This document shows positions 1 through 10,816 of a DNA stretch of 64,000 nt, in pieces. Source of the stretch: Cannabis sativa (lineage: Eukaryota; Streptophyta; Magnoliopsida; Rosales; Cannabaceae); contig NC_083610.1 of assembly GCF_029168945.1 (NCBI RefSeq), forward strand, positions 47,819,429-47,883,428, written 5' to 3'. Under the pieces are notes generated by a model, which was not told where the DNA came from, made no database searches, and saw only the letters and a list, made by a program, of their open reading frames with translations. Made by a program: the position numbers and the translations under genes. Numbering within the stretch: the first letter of the stretch is position 1; each line of letters starts with the position of its first letter.

Positions 1-963
1 TAAAGGCAATTAGCACTAATTTTTATTATTTTATTATTATTTGTGAATTTATTTAATAATGGATCCCAATATTTAGAAATAAATATTAGAGTTATAATTT
101 CTCAATTCCGGAGATTTTATTAGACTCTAGGGGTATTATTTAGTTTATATGTGGAATATAATATTTTTGTAATTTTTGTTCGACGACAACGAAAAATGCG
201 ATGGATGGCTAGATTGATCACATGGGTAAGTTTAGAACCGTATTTCTTAGTGGGAAATATTTTAAAAGGAAATAATTATCGGGATTGAGCGGGGTTATGG
301 AATTTGACTATTTTACCCCTAGCTTTAGAAATACCTAAGTTATAACTTAAAGGGCATTTTAGTCTTTTCCTTGATGAGGATAGGTGGCTGCCCTAGGTGA
401 TTGACACCTAGCCAAGTGATTTATTCAGCATGAATTAATTTGGGGAAAAGTCTTTTTTTCATTTAAGGAAAGAAAGAAAAATTAGAAATTTAGACTTTTC
501 TTGAAATTCTCTCTCTCTTTCTTTCGGCTGGGACAAGCTAGGGCAAGGATCAATCCTCTCTTCCATTTTTCTGAGTTTTCAGCAAGTAATCCAAGGGGGG
601 GATCAACCTAAGGTAAGTTCTAATGAAACCCTTTTTAGTTTTCAAGCTTTTGGGTTAGGTTGAATATGTAATTCTTGGTTTTAGGAGCTGTTTGAGTTTA
701 ATATTGGTTTGGTTCGAATTCTAGGGTTAGGTTGAGTTGAATTTAGCTCATAGCAGCTGGTTTTGAGGTTATTGATTGGTTTTATGCAACTTTGAATAGT
801 GAGTTCAAAGCTTTGAGCTTTAATGGCATAAATTGATTTGGTGTGTTTTTCTGTGAAATACTGGCTGGGGTTTATTGTTTATGCTTTGAATAGGTGCTCT
901 GTAAAGTTTGGTAACATTTGGTGGAAAATTGAGCAAGAGATGAAGTGGTTTGGGATTACTGGT

Positions 964-1014
964 GCAAACCGGCTAGCCGGTTTGCAGTGCCACAAAAACC
1001 GGCTAGCCGGTTTT
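964..1014. repeat. Two perfect palindromes sharing an ACCGGCTAGCCGGT core
   Basis: 964-985 is a 22-base perfect palindrome and 995-1014 a 20-base perfect palindrome. They share the core ACCGGCTAGCCGGT and are separated by nine bases. Both lie inside the LTR, in its transcribed or U3 part. Either could form a cruciform or hairpin, or bind a dimeric protein. Confidence 0.85.
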
Positions 1015-1369
1015 GGCAGGGTTCCCCGGGCCTTTCATTTTCTCAATTTTTGCCATTTCGATGCCTCGGATGGGTGTTTCCCCATTTCCAGAGTTAGAAT
1101 AACCCATTAAGACCATAGCAGAACCTAGGGTTTTGGTTTTGGATTTCCCGGGATTAGGGTTTTGAATCATGTAACTTACCCGGTTTCAAAATGTGATTAG
1201 GGCATCCATCTAGCACGAGATTTCCGTTCAGGTCGGCCAGCACGTTTGAATTCAGAAAACAGGTAAGAACTGAATATAACATGTGATATAAATATCTGGG
1301 TGTATGTATATGTATGATATATATATATATATGCATGTTGTGTGTATCCTTGTATATGTTTGGGTGATA

Positions 1370-1630
1370 TCATAGCGACACAACCATTGTGTCGGTTCAG
1401 CAGTACAGGCATCGTACTGGTTAAGAGTGTTATTCACCCTGGAAAGTATGATTTGGTACTATCATAGCGACACAACCATTGTGTCGGTTCAGCAGTACAG
1501 GCATCGTACTGGTTAAGAGTGATATCATGGCCAATCATACTTTTAGATGCTATTGATGCTATCATAGCGGCACGAACATAGTGCCGGTCCTACAACACGA
1601 TTATAGTGCTGGTAGGAGTGATATCATGGT
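1370..1630 (+). repeat. Tandem repeat of about 91-100 bp, three units
   Basis: Units begin near 1370, 1461 and 1560, each with ATCATAGCG. The first two are nearly identical for about 60 bases; the third is diverged. Each unit contains short inverted pairs such as ACACAACCATTGTGT and CAGTACAGGCATCGTACTG, so each could fold into a two-hairpin structure. The array is internal to the LTR. Confidence 0.8.
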
Positions 1631-2121
1631 CAGTAGCACAAGCAGTTAGAACGTTCTTGCTCATCTGTTAAGCCCTGTAGATAGGTGTATGGGCGCCTAT
1701 TTACAGGTCGGAATTTATGTGATATGTTATATGCATTTCTTACTGAGTCTGTCGACTCACAGTTTCTACTTTCATGTGTAGGTAAAGGAAAGGCGAAGGC
1801 TGAACAGGAGTGAACCTGAGCTCGGGTGAGATTGTACATGTCAAAGCAGCGCGACCTGGAGTGTTCGGTCTCGGGACATCTGGGGATTTGTATTTTGGTA
1901 GTCGCTGTGCGACCTGTAATAAATGTATATTTTAAAAAGTTAATTTTACAAAGTTTGAAAATGGGATCCCGATATATGTAAATATTTTATTATATTATAA
2001 AGTTTAATAATTAATATTAAAGTTTTAAATTGACACGTTTTTTGAGAAAATTCTTTGATTAGCAAAGATTGCACAATAATTGAAAAAGCACTGTAGCGTG
2101 CCTTAGCATTAGGGCGTTACA

Positions 2122-5100
2122 ATCCAGGGCCTGAAAAATTCTCCACGCACCAGGCCAAAAAATCCATGTTTTGTTGCACACCCGTGCCTATTCCCACTCT
2201 GTCCCAACAAAGCTTAGCCACTGGACAGATAATTAAAACATGTAGGATGGTTTCATCATCAAGAGAACACACCGGACAGAGAGAGTTTGCCACCGCATGT
2301 TTAGTCCGAAGCTGAAACATGGTAGGAAGACAATAGATACCCGCTCTCCAAACAAGATTCTTCATCTTAGGGGGCAGCTTGAGAGTCCAGGATTTTTTCC
2401 AAATTTTTTAACCAAAGACTCATCCAAGTCCACGCCACTTTTAAGATCCTGAATGAGTTTATACGCACTTTTAACAGTGTATAATCCAGATAATTCCCCA
2501 CTCCAAATTAGTTGATCATGAGCCGGTGTAGTGTGGAGAGGAATTTGAAGAATCAACTCTTTGTCTCTTAAGTCGAATAAATCATTCAATACCTCCACAT
2601 CCCATTGGCGACCACCTGAAGTCATTAGATTGGCAACTTTAGCATTTGCAAGACTCGGATGCAAAGATGTAACCAAGGGATTGCCTTTATCAAGTAACCA
2701 CGAGTCACCTATTACATTGATTGTTTTGCCATCCCCAACTCTCCAACCAACTCCACTAGCCACAAGATTTTGAGCCTCAAGAACACTCCACCACACAAAA
2801 CTTGGATTGGAACCTATAGTAGCTGTAAGAAAAGTTCCTGTGGGGTAGTAACGAGCTTTAAACACACGAGCCACCAAAGATTCAGGTTTAAATAGTACCC
2901 GCCACCTTTGTTTTCCCAACATTGCTAAATTAAACTCCCTTAAGTTAGGAAATCCCATACCTCCCTTCATTTTGTGATTACAAAGCCTCTTCCTTGACAT
3001 CCAATGAATATCCGTATTGTTGTCAGAAGAAGACTGCCACCAGTACTTGGACATAAGACTCTCCATATCTCTGGTTACCTCAAGAGGTAAAAGAAAGACA
3101 TTCATGGCATAACTTGGGAGCGATTGGGCAACAGACTTTATTAAAACTTCTTTTCCTGCTCTAGATATGAATTTAGTTCCCCACCCTTGAAGTCTTTTTT
3201 GAACTTTCTCCTTCAAGTAACCCAAAGCTGCTATTTTATGACGTCCCATTGAGCTTGGAAGGCCCAAATAAAGACTCCCATCCAACACAGCACTCATTCC
3301 CAATAAACCACAAAGTCGGTTCCTCATTGTCTCAATAGTGTTAGAACTGAAAAAAAATAGAAGACTTAGATAAATTGACTTTCTAACATGAAGCCAATTC
3401 AAACTTATGGAGAACTTCTTTGATTTGCATAGCTTCTTATTTCGTGGCCTTGCAATATAAATAGTTATCATCAGCAAATAGCATGTGAGAAATCCTCGGA
3501 GCACCATTAGCAACTTTACATCCATGAAGCCAACCTCTTTGTTCATACTTGCAGAGTAGCGCAGTGAGACCCTCAACACAAAGAATAAACAGATACGGTG
3601 AAAGAAGATCCCCTTGTCGAATGCCTCTCGATGGAATAATCAGCCCAACTTCGTGGTTTGCATGAATAACTTTGTACCTTCCCGATGTTACACATTTCAA
3701 CACCAATTGAACCCAATTTTCTGAAAAACCCATTTTACGGAGCATCGTTTCAAGGAAAGACCACTCAACTCTATCATAAGCCTTGCTCATATAAAGCTTG
3801 AGAGCCATGTACCCTTCTTTTCCTGTGCGTTTTCTTTGTAAGTAATGCAGAATTTCAAATGAAACCAGAACATTACCAAAAATTAAACGACTTGGGATAT
3901 ACGAACTTTGATTATCTGAAATGACCGTATCAATAATCAGCTTCATTCTGTTGACCATAACCTTAGTGATAATCTTGTACATGATATTACAAAGTGCAAT
4001 TGGATGGAGATTAGACATAAGTTCTGGATTTTCCTTTTTCGGTATAAGCACAACATTTGCCTCACTATAATCGTCCCCCAACGTGCACTGATTAAAGAAA
4101 TAACAGATGCATTGCACCACATCACTTCGAACAATCGACCAACATTTCTTGTAAAAAGCAGGGGTCATGCCATCCGACCTTGGGCTTTTATCCGGATGCA
4201 TCTAAAATAAGACTTTCTTCATTTCTTCTTCGACAATAGGCTGGCATAACTCCATGTTAACACCGTCAGACACCACCTTTGGAACACAATCAATTACCTC
4301 AGCACAATAAGTGTTTGCAGTTGCGAACAAACCATTGAAGTAATCAGATACGACATTAGATAAACCCGACTCCCAAGTTACCCAATTTCCATGATCATCC
4401 TTCAACTGCTCAATCTGATTGTTCTTTTTTCTGCTGCTTGCTGCCTTATGAAAATAGCTACTATTTTGGTCACCTTCACGCAGCTAAAACTGTTTGGCTC
4501 TCTGCTTCCAATAACTCTCTCTCTCTCTCTCTGATGAAGGGCCTTGAATAGTTTTTTCTTGACCTCGTTATAACATTGAACTAAAGCCTCATCCCTCTTA
4601 CCATGAAGCAAACTCAACTCCTTTTTGTGCTTTTTTATACGGTGATTAAGCGTATACATGCTATCTCTTTTCCCCACTCTTCAAATTTTTCAGCACACAG
4701 ACTCAACTTTTCACCGAAACTAGTAGCTTGACCATTCTCCCAACAATCTTTCACAATTTCGTAACATAATGGTTCCTTCAACCAGGTATTTTCAAATCGA
4801 AAACGACGAGTTGGAACAAAAACATTGCACACCGTGGGCTCAAAAAAAATAGGAGCATGATCAGAAGTAGAAAAATTTAAGTTTAAAAGATTAGCAGAAG
4901 GAAAGACTTGAAGTCATGATGACGTGACTAAAGCTCTGTCCAATCGACTTTCAATCCAGTGATTAGTACCTCTTCCTTTCTCCCATGTGAACGGGTGGCC
5001 TTGCAACTCCAAATCTGTCAAGTCGCACCGTTGTAACACTCAGTTAAAACCTGCAAGGAGTCTTTGGGGGGTAAGGTCAGCCCCCTTTTTATCCTTTTGT

Positions 5101-5500
5101 CTGACAATGTTGTTCATATCTCCAATTATGCACCATTGCAACTCCAAACGAGAGGATAAAGTTTGAATAAGATTCCAAGTGTCTTGCCTTCTATTACAAT
5201 TTGGCTCCCCATACATACCCGTTAGCCTCCAATTACCAAATTGAACAGAGTTAACAACAAAGTCAATATAGTGATTTGAGTAACCCAACAAAAGGCCATC
5301 TTCTTTATTTTTCCATAAAAAACCAAGTCCACCAGCCAATCCAATTGAATCTACAGTAAACACCCCATCAAAGCCCAATAATCTAGCAAGCCCATCAACT
5401 TTTACTTTTTGACATTTTATTTCACATAAAAATACAAAATTGGGTTGCTTTTGAGAAATAATTTCTCTAAGGGATTGAATACTCTGTTGGTTTCCAAGCC
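2122..5500 (-). pseudogene. LINE ORF2 remnant: endonuclease, reverse transcriptase, zf-RVT
   Basis: ORF2 proteins nick target DNA and copy the LINE RNA there. From right to left I see an endonuclease/exonuclease/phosphatase-type part near 5378-5040 (CIIGDMNN), connecting pieces at 4832-4202, the RT at 4201-3437 (HPDKSPRSDGMTPAFYK, RQGDLLSPYLFILC, FADDNYLY), a C-terminal region at about 3310-2362, and a zf-RVT-like end at 2365-2117 (SLCPVCSLDDETILHVLIIC). The pieces lie in different frames with stops between them. In the RT motif normally written KLDMSKAYDRVEW, the first Asp is Tyr (KLYMSKAYDRVEW), a further sign of decay. The reading ends where the LTR begins at 2121. Confidence 0.85.
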
Positions 5501-5524
5501 CCCGATAATTCTAACTTATTACAT

Positions 5525-6799
5525 TCATAATTCTTGGCGGGTCTGGTAACCAGAGCCCGCCCCAAATAAGTTTTTTGAACCCACCACATCATTCATCACA
5601 ACATTACTAATGATAACATTTATTTTTATGGCATTTTGCACGTTTTCACTTGAAGAAGTATGGCCCACCTCCACTTCTTTTTCATCACTTGGCCCACTAT
5701 CTTGGTCCATGATCATTCTTCTTCTTTTGGAGTCAATAAAAATCAGCCCCTCATTAGATTCTTCCTCCAACTTTGCCATGTTTTCCTCCCCCATAATCAC
5801 GTCCCCTGATATATGGGATTTAATTTGATTGGCAATCCCATTATCCATGGCTCCTTGATTATTCCTCCCTACAGTCAATCCCGAATTCCTCTCCTGCATT
5901 AAATGGTCACCCTCACTCCCCACTAGCGCCAGAATTACAGTCCGGCCACCACTGTGATTACTTGGAGTCCCACCCGCACGATAACCGACCCTAGTAGCCA
6001 ATCCTGACCTTAGGCATTTAGAACCATCAACATAATTACGTCGTCTCGGAGCCGCTTTCAACTCTAATCCATATCTCTTTATGATCTGATCTTTTGGAGT
6101 GTCAAACAACCTTTCACAAAATCTTTCTGAATGGCCGAGGATTCCACAGATAAAGCAAAACGTAGGTAAATGTTCATACTTAAAACAAACATGGCACACC
6201 AGCCCTCCCTGGATTTCTAGTTTCTTCTTCTTCTTTAATGGAACATCAATTGGAAGCTTGACTCTAATCTGTAAATAATCACGCCACACTCCGGAAAAAT
6301 TATTCAGATCCGATTTGACAAAGGTCTCGATATAATTGCCTACCCCCTTAATAACCTTCTCTAACATAAAATCGATTGTCATGTTATGAAGTTGAACCCA
6401 AAGCTTGAGTTTCGTTAGCGCAACCAGCCGGGGATTCACCCCTTGTGTGACGCGTTCAAAGATTAGTGGAGCTCGATCGAACGTCCATGGACTTTCTTCG
6501 ATAACACGCTCGATATCCACTTCGTGGTAGAACTGAAATAAAAAGAGATTTGAATCTAGTTGCTTGACATATAGACCTCTTCCCAGTTGCCACAACGTGG
6601 CCATCTTATTCTGCATGGCTTGATAGTCAATGGATCGGTTGGTTAAGAATCGACCCACTAGCAGCCATCGATCATCGATATCTGTTAAGCCATCCTCCCC
6701 CGCATCAAACACCAACCCTTTCTCATCTTCATCTTCAATCGTGAAACTAGCATAGTCATCAACTATGTTCTGATGTTGGGATTGTCGTTGATTCATCAT
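5525..6799 (-). CDS. LINE ORF1 protein (DUF4283 plus CCHC zinc knuckle)
   Basis: This frame encodes a nucleic-acid binding, gag-like protein expected to coat LINE RNA. Starting at the MMNQRQSQ methionine (6799) it has about 424 residues; the open frame extends upstream to 6880 but those hydrophobic residues look like chance. In order I see an acidic N-terminus, a DUF4283 region beginning WLLVGRFLTNRSIDY, a second block around LWVQLHNMTIDFMLEKV, and a zinc knuckle FCFICGILGHSERFCE (CX2CX4HX4C). The C-terminal third is polar and low in complexity. The frame is uninterrupted, unlike ORF2, which starts downstream on the same strand after a short gap. Family assignment is secure from the knuckle and its place before an endonuclease/RT. 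Confidence 0.8.
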   Translation of the reverse strand: MMNQRQSQHQNIVDDYASFTIEDEDEKGLVFDAGEDGLTDIDDRWLLVGRFLTNRSIDYQAMQNKMATLWQLGRGLYVKQLDSNLFLFQFYHEVDIERVIEESPWTFDRAPLIFERVTQGVNPRLVALTKLKLWVQLHNMTIDFMLEKVIKGVGNYIETFVKSDLNNFSGVWRDYLQIRVKLPIDVPLKKKKKLEIQGGLVCHVCFKYEHLPTFCFICGILGHSERFCERLFDTPKDQIIKRYGLELKAAPRRRNYVDGSKCLRSGLATRVGYRAGGTPSNHSGGRTVILALVGSEGDHLMQERNSGLTVGRNNQGAMDNGIANQIKSHISGDVIMGEENMAKLEEESNEGLIFIDSKRRRMIMDQDSGPSDEKEVEVGHTSSSENVQNAIKINVIISNVVMNDVVGSKNLFGAGSGYQTRQEL

Positions 6800-6900
6800 A
6801 GTCGTATAAAACAAAAAAATAGCACAATCGGACAAGACTAAACTTTTGAAAATACTCAAAACAACCATGTCAAAAAACAAGACACAACAATCAAAAAAAA

Positions 6901-7352
6901 ATTACGATTAGTTTTTACTAATTTAAATCTACCGTATTTAAGTAAAAAGTTTTCAAAACCACATATTGAGTGTAAATTCTACTAATTCATATATTTTTAA
7001 GGAAAAGATTCATTTTTTTACTTCCAAAATGTTATATTTTAAATTTTTTCTATTATATACTAAAAAAAATATAATTTCGGTTGTTTAGAAAAAGTCCAAT
7101 TTATAATATTTTTTTTAGAACCCTAAAAAATAATTTTAAGAAATAAATATATATCAATAAAAAAAACTTGAAAAAATGTCGTTTTTATAGCTTAATCATA
7201 GCTTCATTAATTAAAACCTTAATTCACATAGCATTCTAAAATATCATAATAAATCAAGTAATATCATGTTGTATATATATAGATAAATATATATACATAT
7301 AGTGTACGTACAGAATTACTAAGAAGAATAGTGTGCTATATAATATTATATA
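6901..7352. other. AT-rich spacer between LINE and PHT1 gene
   Basis: A/T runs and short AT repeats with no coding frame. It includes the 3' UTR and polyadenylation region of the phosphate transporter gene, which ends at 7353 on the minus strand. I see no transposon termini in it. Confidence 0.6.
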
Positions 7353-9751
7353 TTAACTAATAGTCGATGATTGAGATTGAGGGTTATACGTAGTAGTAGT
7401 TGTAGTTGTAGCAGTGTGGCCAAAATCATGATCATGATGATCATACTTAAAACATCTCACAAAACACTTTGCCTTATTATAATCATCATCATGACCTAAT
7501 AATTCATCATTCACAATCTCATTCTCTTCTAATGATCTCCCATTGGTTTCAACAGTGAAAAGATAAGTGATTACCATACCCACCAAGCACACTCCTCCCA
7601 TAATCACCAACGACGCAATCATTCCAATTCCTTCAGGGTATCCTTCTTCCGCTTTATTGTGAGAAGCCCACAAGAACCCTAACCCAACAATGGCTCCCAC
7701 CTTTCCAGAAGCCCCAGATATTCCATGACACGTGGATCTAAACCTTGCCGGGAAAAGCTCAGCAGGAACTATGAAAGTGGTGGTGTTTGGTCCAAAGTTA
7801 GCGAAGAAGAATGTGAGTCCGTAAAGAACCATGAATCCTTTACGGTGGTCGTGATTCTCCCAAAAACTGTAGTAAGGTATACCAATGGAGATGTAAACAA
7901 TGGCCATGACTAGAAACCCCATGAGCTGGATTCTTACCCTTCCTATACGGTCAATGAAGTAGACTGTGAACCAGTAGCCAGGGATGGTGGAGCAGATGGC
8001 TACGATGGCTTGGAGTTTGGCCACGTCATATGCGTCTCTGAATACGCTGACTTCGTTGGCCGGCTTAAGAAAGTTGTTGTAGACGTGGGACTGGAATAGG
8101 TTGCTGCTGTAGAAGACAATGTCGACGAGGAACCAGGCGGCGGAGCAGGCGAAGAGATCCCGCCCGTGGCGGCGGAAGAATGTTTTTGAGAAGAAAGGAT
8201 ATTGGTGTGTTTGGTTGTTGGGGAGTTGTACAAGTGGTCCATCTTCTGTGATTTGGCTCATCGAAACATCTAATACCTTCTCCATGTCCTTGGCTGCTTG
8301 TACCAAATTTTGCTCAACCAAAGCTGTATATCTGATCAACATAAATTTATATAATTTCTACTTAATTTAATAATTTGATAAATATAAAAAATAATGATGA
8401 TTTTTGTATAAATAATACTAGTTAAAATGATTATTAGCTAAATTAATGTATAAATCCATGAAAATAATAAATTAAATGATGACTACTACTGGTCAATTAG
8501 AAAGTTATTACGAGTGAGTACTCTAATGTCACATATATATATATGACTTAATTCATAACAATATTGTCTACATTCCAATAAAAATATAATAATGATAAAT
8601 TTAAATCACACTCTTTCATTTATCTAATTACTAAAACTTCATAGAATTATCACTTGAGATAACTATATGTGTGAATATTATGATTATTATTATCATTATT
8701 ATAACGTTCAACAAATTACAGGCAAGAACTCATTAATCTAGCAAATGAATCATCATCATCACACCACTACTAATTAATTATTACTATAGCAAATATTTAA
8801 AATTATAAAATAAAATAATTAATTATTAATATGATATAAATATTTTCTTAACTATATATAGATCGCATATATATGTATATATTTATACATGCATGAACGA
8901 GTCAAATCAGTTAATGATGATTTATTTAACATATAGGAATAGGATATATTTAATTAAGAGTTAGTCAATGATGATGATGATGATATATACATACATATTA
9001 TATATATAGTACTTGTTTACCTGGCAGTTTCAGGCATCATCATACGCCAATAATAGGTCATGGCAGCGGGGATGGCACCAATCATCACTATGATTCTCCA
9101 AGCAATATCAGCCTCTTCCGGCGTAGCAGATCCACCCTTCAGTCCATTATTATTTGACGACGAAGAAGAAGAAGAAGTCTCCTCAAATATCCTACAAACG
9201 ATCATGGTCACCATGGAGCTGGCCAGAATCCCAATCCCCTGCATCGAAAACACAGCCGCTATAAACGACCCACGTGTCTTCTTGTTAGCAAACTCAGACA
9301 TAATGGTGGCTGATAACGGATAGTCTCCACCAATCCCAACGCCGAGCAAGAAACGGAAGAATCCAAAGCTAGCAAGAACACATCCCCTCTTTGTGCATAC
9401 TGAGAATCCACACCCTATGGCGCTAAGCACCATCATCATCAGTGACATGCCGTACACCCTTCTCCTTCCTATCAGATCCCCTAAACGCCCAAACACCAGC
9501 TGTCCTATCACTGTCCCCAAAAGGGACATGCCAACCATGATGGAAACCACTGCCGGCGGGACCTGGAATCTGAGGTCTTGGGGGTTTTTGGTTTCTTGGT
9601 AGTAAATTCGACCAAGGAGTCTCATGATTGGTGGTATGCAGAAGAGGTCGTAGGCATCGGTGAATAGCCCCATCCCTGCTATGATTATGGCCTTGAAGTG
9701 GTACCATTGTGTTCGTGCCGTGTCAAGAGCCGACAGTACTTTCAAACCCAT
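7353..9751 (-). CDS. PHT1: High-affinity inorganic phosphate transporter, PHT1 family (MFS), two exons
   Basis: This protein would import phosphate with protons across the plasma membrane. Exon 1 is 9751-9021, the intron 9020-8332 (CAG|GTAAAC to GATCAG), and exon 2 8331-7353; joining restores PETA-R-YTALV, as in PHT1 proteins, and gives 569 residues. Seen in order: N-terminus LSALDTARTQWYHFKAI, FTDAYDLFCI in TM1, the MFS loop GRLGDLIGRRRVYG, the PHT1 signature GGDYPLSATIMSE, and ETNGRSLEENE after TM12. The start is the only Met in family position. The protein is longer than the usual 520-540 residues because of a Ser/Asn run between TM5 and TM6 and a tail rich in Asp, His and a Thr run. The N-terminus recalls the PHT1;8/PHT1;9 side of the family; that placement is inference. 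It is the only host gene I can support here. Confidence 0.93.
8332..9020 (-). other. Intron of the PHT1 gene
   Basis: About 690 bases, AT-rich, with a GTAAAC donor and a GATCAG acceptor on the minus strand. It contains short AT and ATG repeats but no transposon termini that I can recognise. Confidence 0.85.
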
Positions 9752-10355
9752 ATCTAGATCGATCGATATCTCTCTTTGATGAAATATTGAACTGATTGAT
9801 ACGACTGTGATATGATCAAATATATCTATGGTGTCCCCCTAGACAACAATAACAAAATCCAAATCCATATATATATATATATATATATATGTGTGTATGT
9901 GTTACGAGTAACAATATTTATTAAATTAAAGTGTATGACTACAGTTCAGGTGCATTAATTTCGTAGCCAAATATATATGTAATCGAAAGGTGTTGACTTG
10001 TGTAGTCAGTTAATATTCCAATAAGATGCGGATCCTATTACTGCAACCGCGTCATATTTCTATATTTTAATACACATAATTGATCCCCTTTCTCATCTCA
10101 CTATTTACATATTCCATCATTGAGTATTGCTACATTAGCTTAAAATATATATTTTTAATTTTTTATCCCATTTACTTTGATACTTTTGATTAAATTTTAT
10201 ATTTATATATATTCTTTCTCCCAAAAAATAAAAAAAAAATTAAACAATATCATATATTCATTGCCCATTTTGAACAATGATGTTTATAAAGTTGGTTTGA
10301 AATGTTAACCAAAATGTATATGTAAGAAAGACTACTCCATGGGCAACTCACTTTA
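9752..10355 (-). promoter_or_regulatory. Upstream region of the PHT1 gene
   Basis: About 600 bases between the PHT1 start codon and the first MITE. It holds an (AT)n run at about 9866-9890 and is otherwise AT-rich. I looked for a phosphate-starvation P1BS site (GNATATNC) and saw none by eye. Promoter function is inferred from position only. Confidence 0.4.
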
Positions 10356-10583
10356 GAACATCTCCAATGGTAATATTTTGGAGAATGCTTGATGAGGTCG
10401 AAAGCTTATGTGGTAAAATATAGAGATGATATACTATTGGAGATAAAAGAATATTATTCGTAAAATTTGCATTGATGCTATGTCTTTTTTATACAATAAA
10501 AAATTAAAAGTGGAATATATATATATAATAGTTTAATAAAGAAAAAAACTTATATATATATATATATAATAATATGTGATATC

Positions 10584-10816
10584 TGTTATAAATATTAATA
10601 ATTATGTGGATGCCCAAATCTTTTATTTATTACTATGAATTGTAATCAACATTCCTCTTTTTTTTAGTTTCCCTTTTTCTTAGTTTCTTAATATCTCACT
10701 CTTGTATTTGTATAAATAGGGGTTCACCCCATTGGAATAAAGAACTCAGAAATTCTCATTCACTTTCTCTTTCTCTCTTCATCTTCTTCTTCTTTCTTCT
10801 CATCTACTTTATATTG
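10584..10816 (+). repeat. Left LTR of the Copia-derived element, last ~20 bp deleted
   Basis: It matches 14506-14738 with about two differences that I can see (TATTACTATG/TATTACCATG and CATTGGAATA/CATTGAAATA). It contains the promoter-like TGTATAAATAGGGG and a CT-rich segment ending CATCTACTTTATATT. After 10816 the sequence jumps directly into interior sequence. Confidence 0.9.

Larger units (their letters stand above)
1..2121 (+). repeat. Gypsy-type LTR (Tekay/Del-like), left end outside the window
   Basis: The block has no coding frame and ends at 2121 in AGGGCGTTACA, the right terminus typical of plant chromovirus LTRs that begin TGTAACGCCC. The next base starts LINE coding sequence read on the other strand, with no poly(A) between them, so the LTR element appears to have inserted into the LINE. 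The left end lies before base 1, so I cannot tell a solo LTR from the 3' LTR of a full element, and the plus orientation is inferred. Inside are two perfect palindromes and a three-unit tandem repeat, listed separately. Lineage assignment rests on the terminus and on remembered similarity of the 1780-1900 stretch to Tekay LTRs. Confidence 0.6.
2122..6900 (-). mobile_element. L1-type LINE, decayed, 3' end cut by the LTR at 2121
   Basis: Read on the minus strand the block gives the standard plant L1 order: ORF1 with DUF4283 and a CCHC knuckle, then endonuclease, reverse transcriptase and a zf-RVT end domain. The 3' end is missing because the LTR element lies immediately after the zf-RVT region; no poly(A) or target duplication can be seen. 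The 5' boundary is placed just upstream of ORF1 and is approximate. ORF2 is broken into at least six frames, so the element is not autonomous. Confidence 0.85.

Noticed and set aside
9393..9707. Frames opposite or shifted within PHT1 exon 1
   Set aside because: Shadows of the conserved transporter frame.
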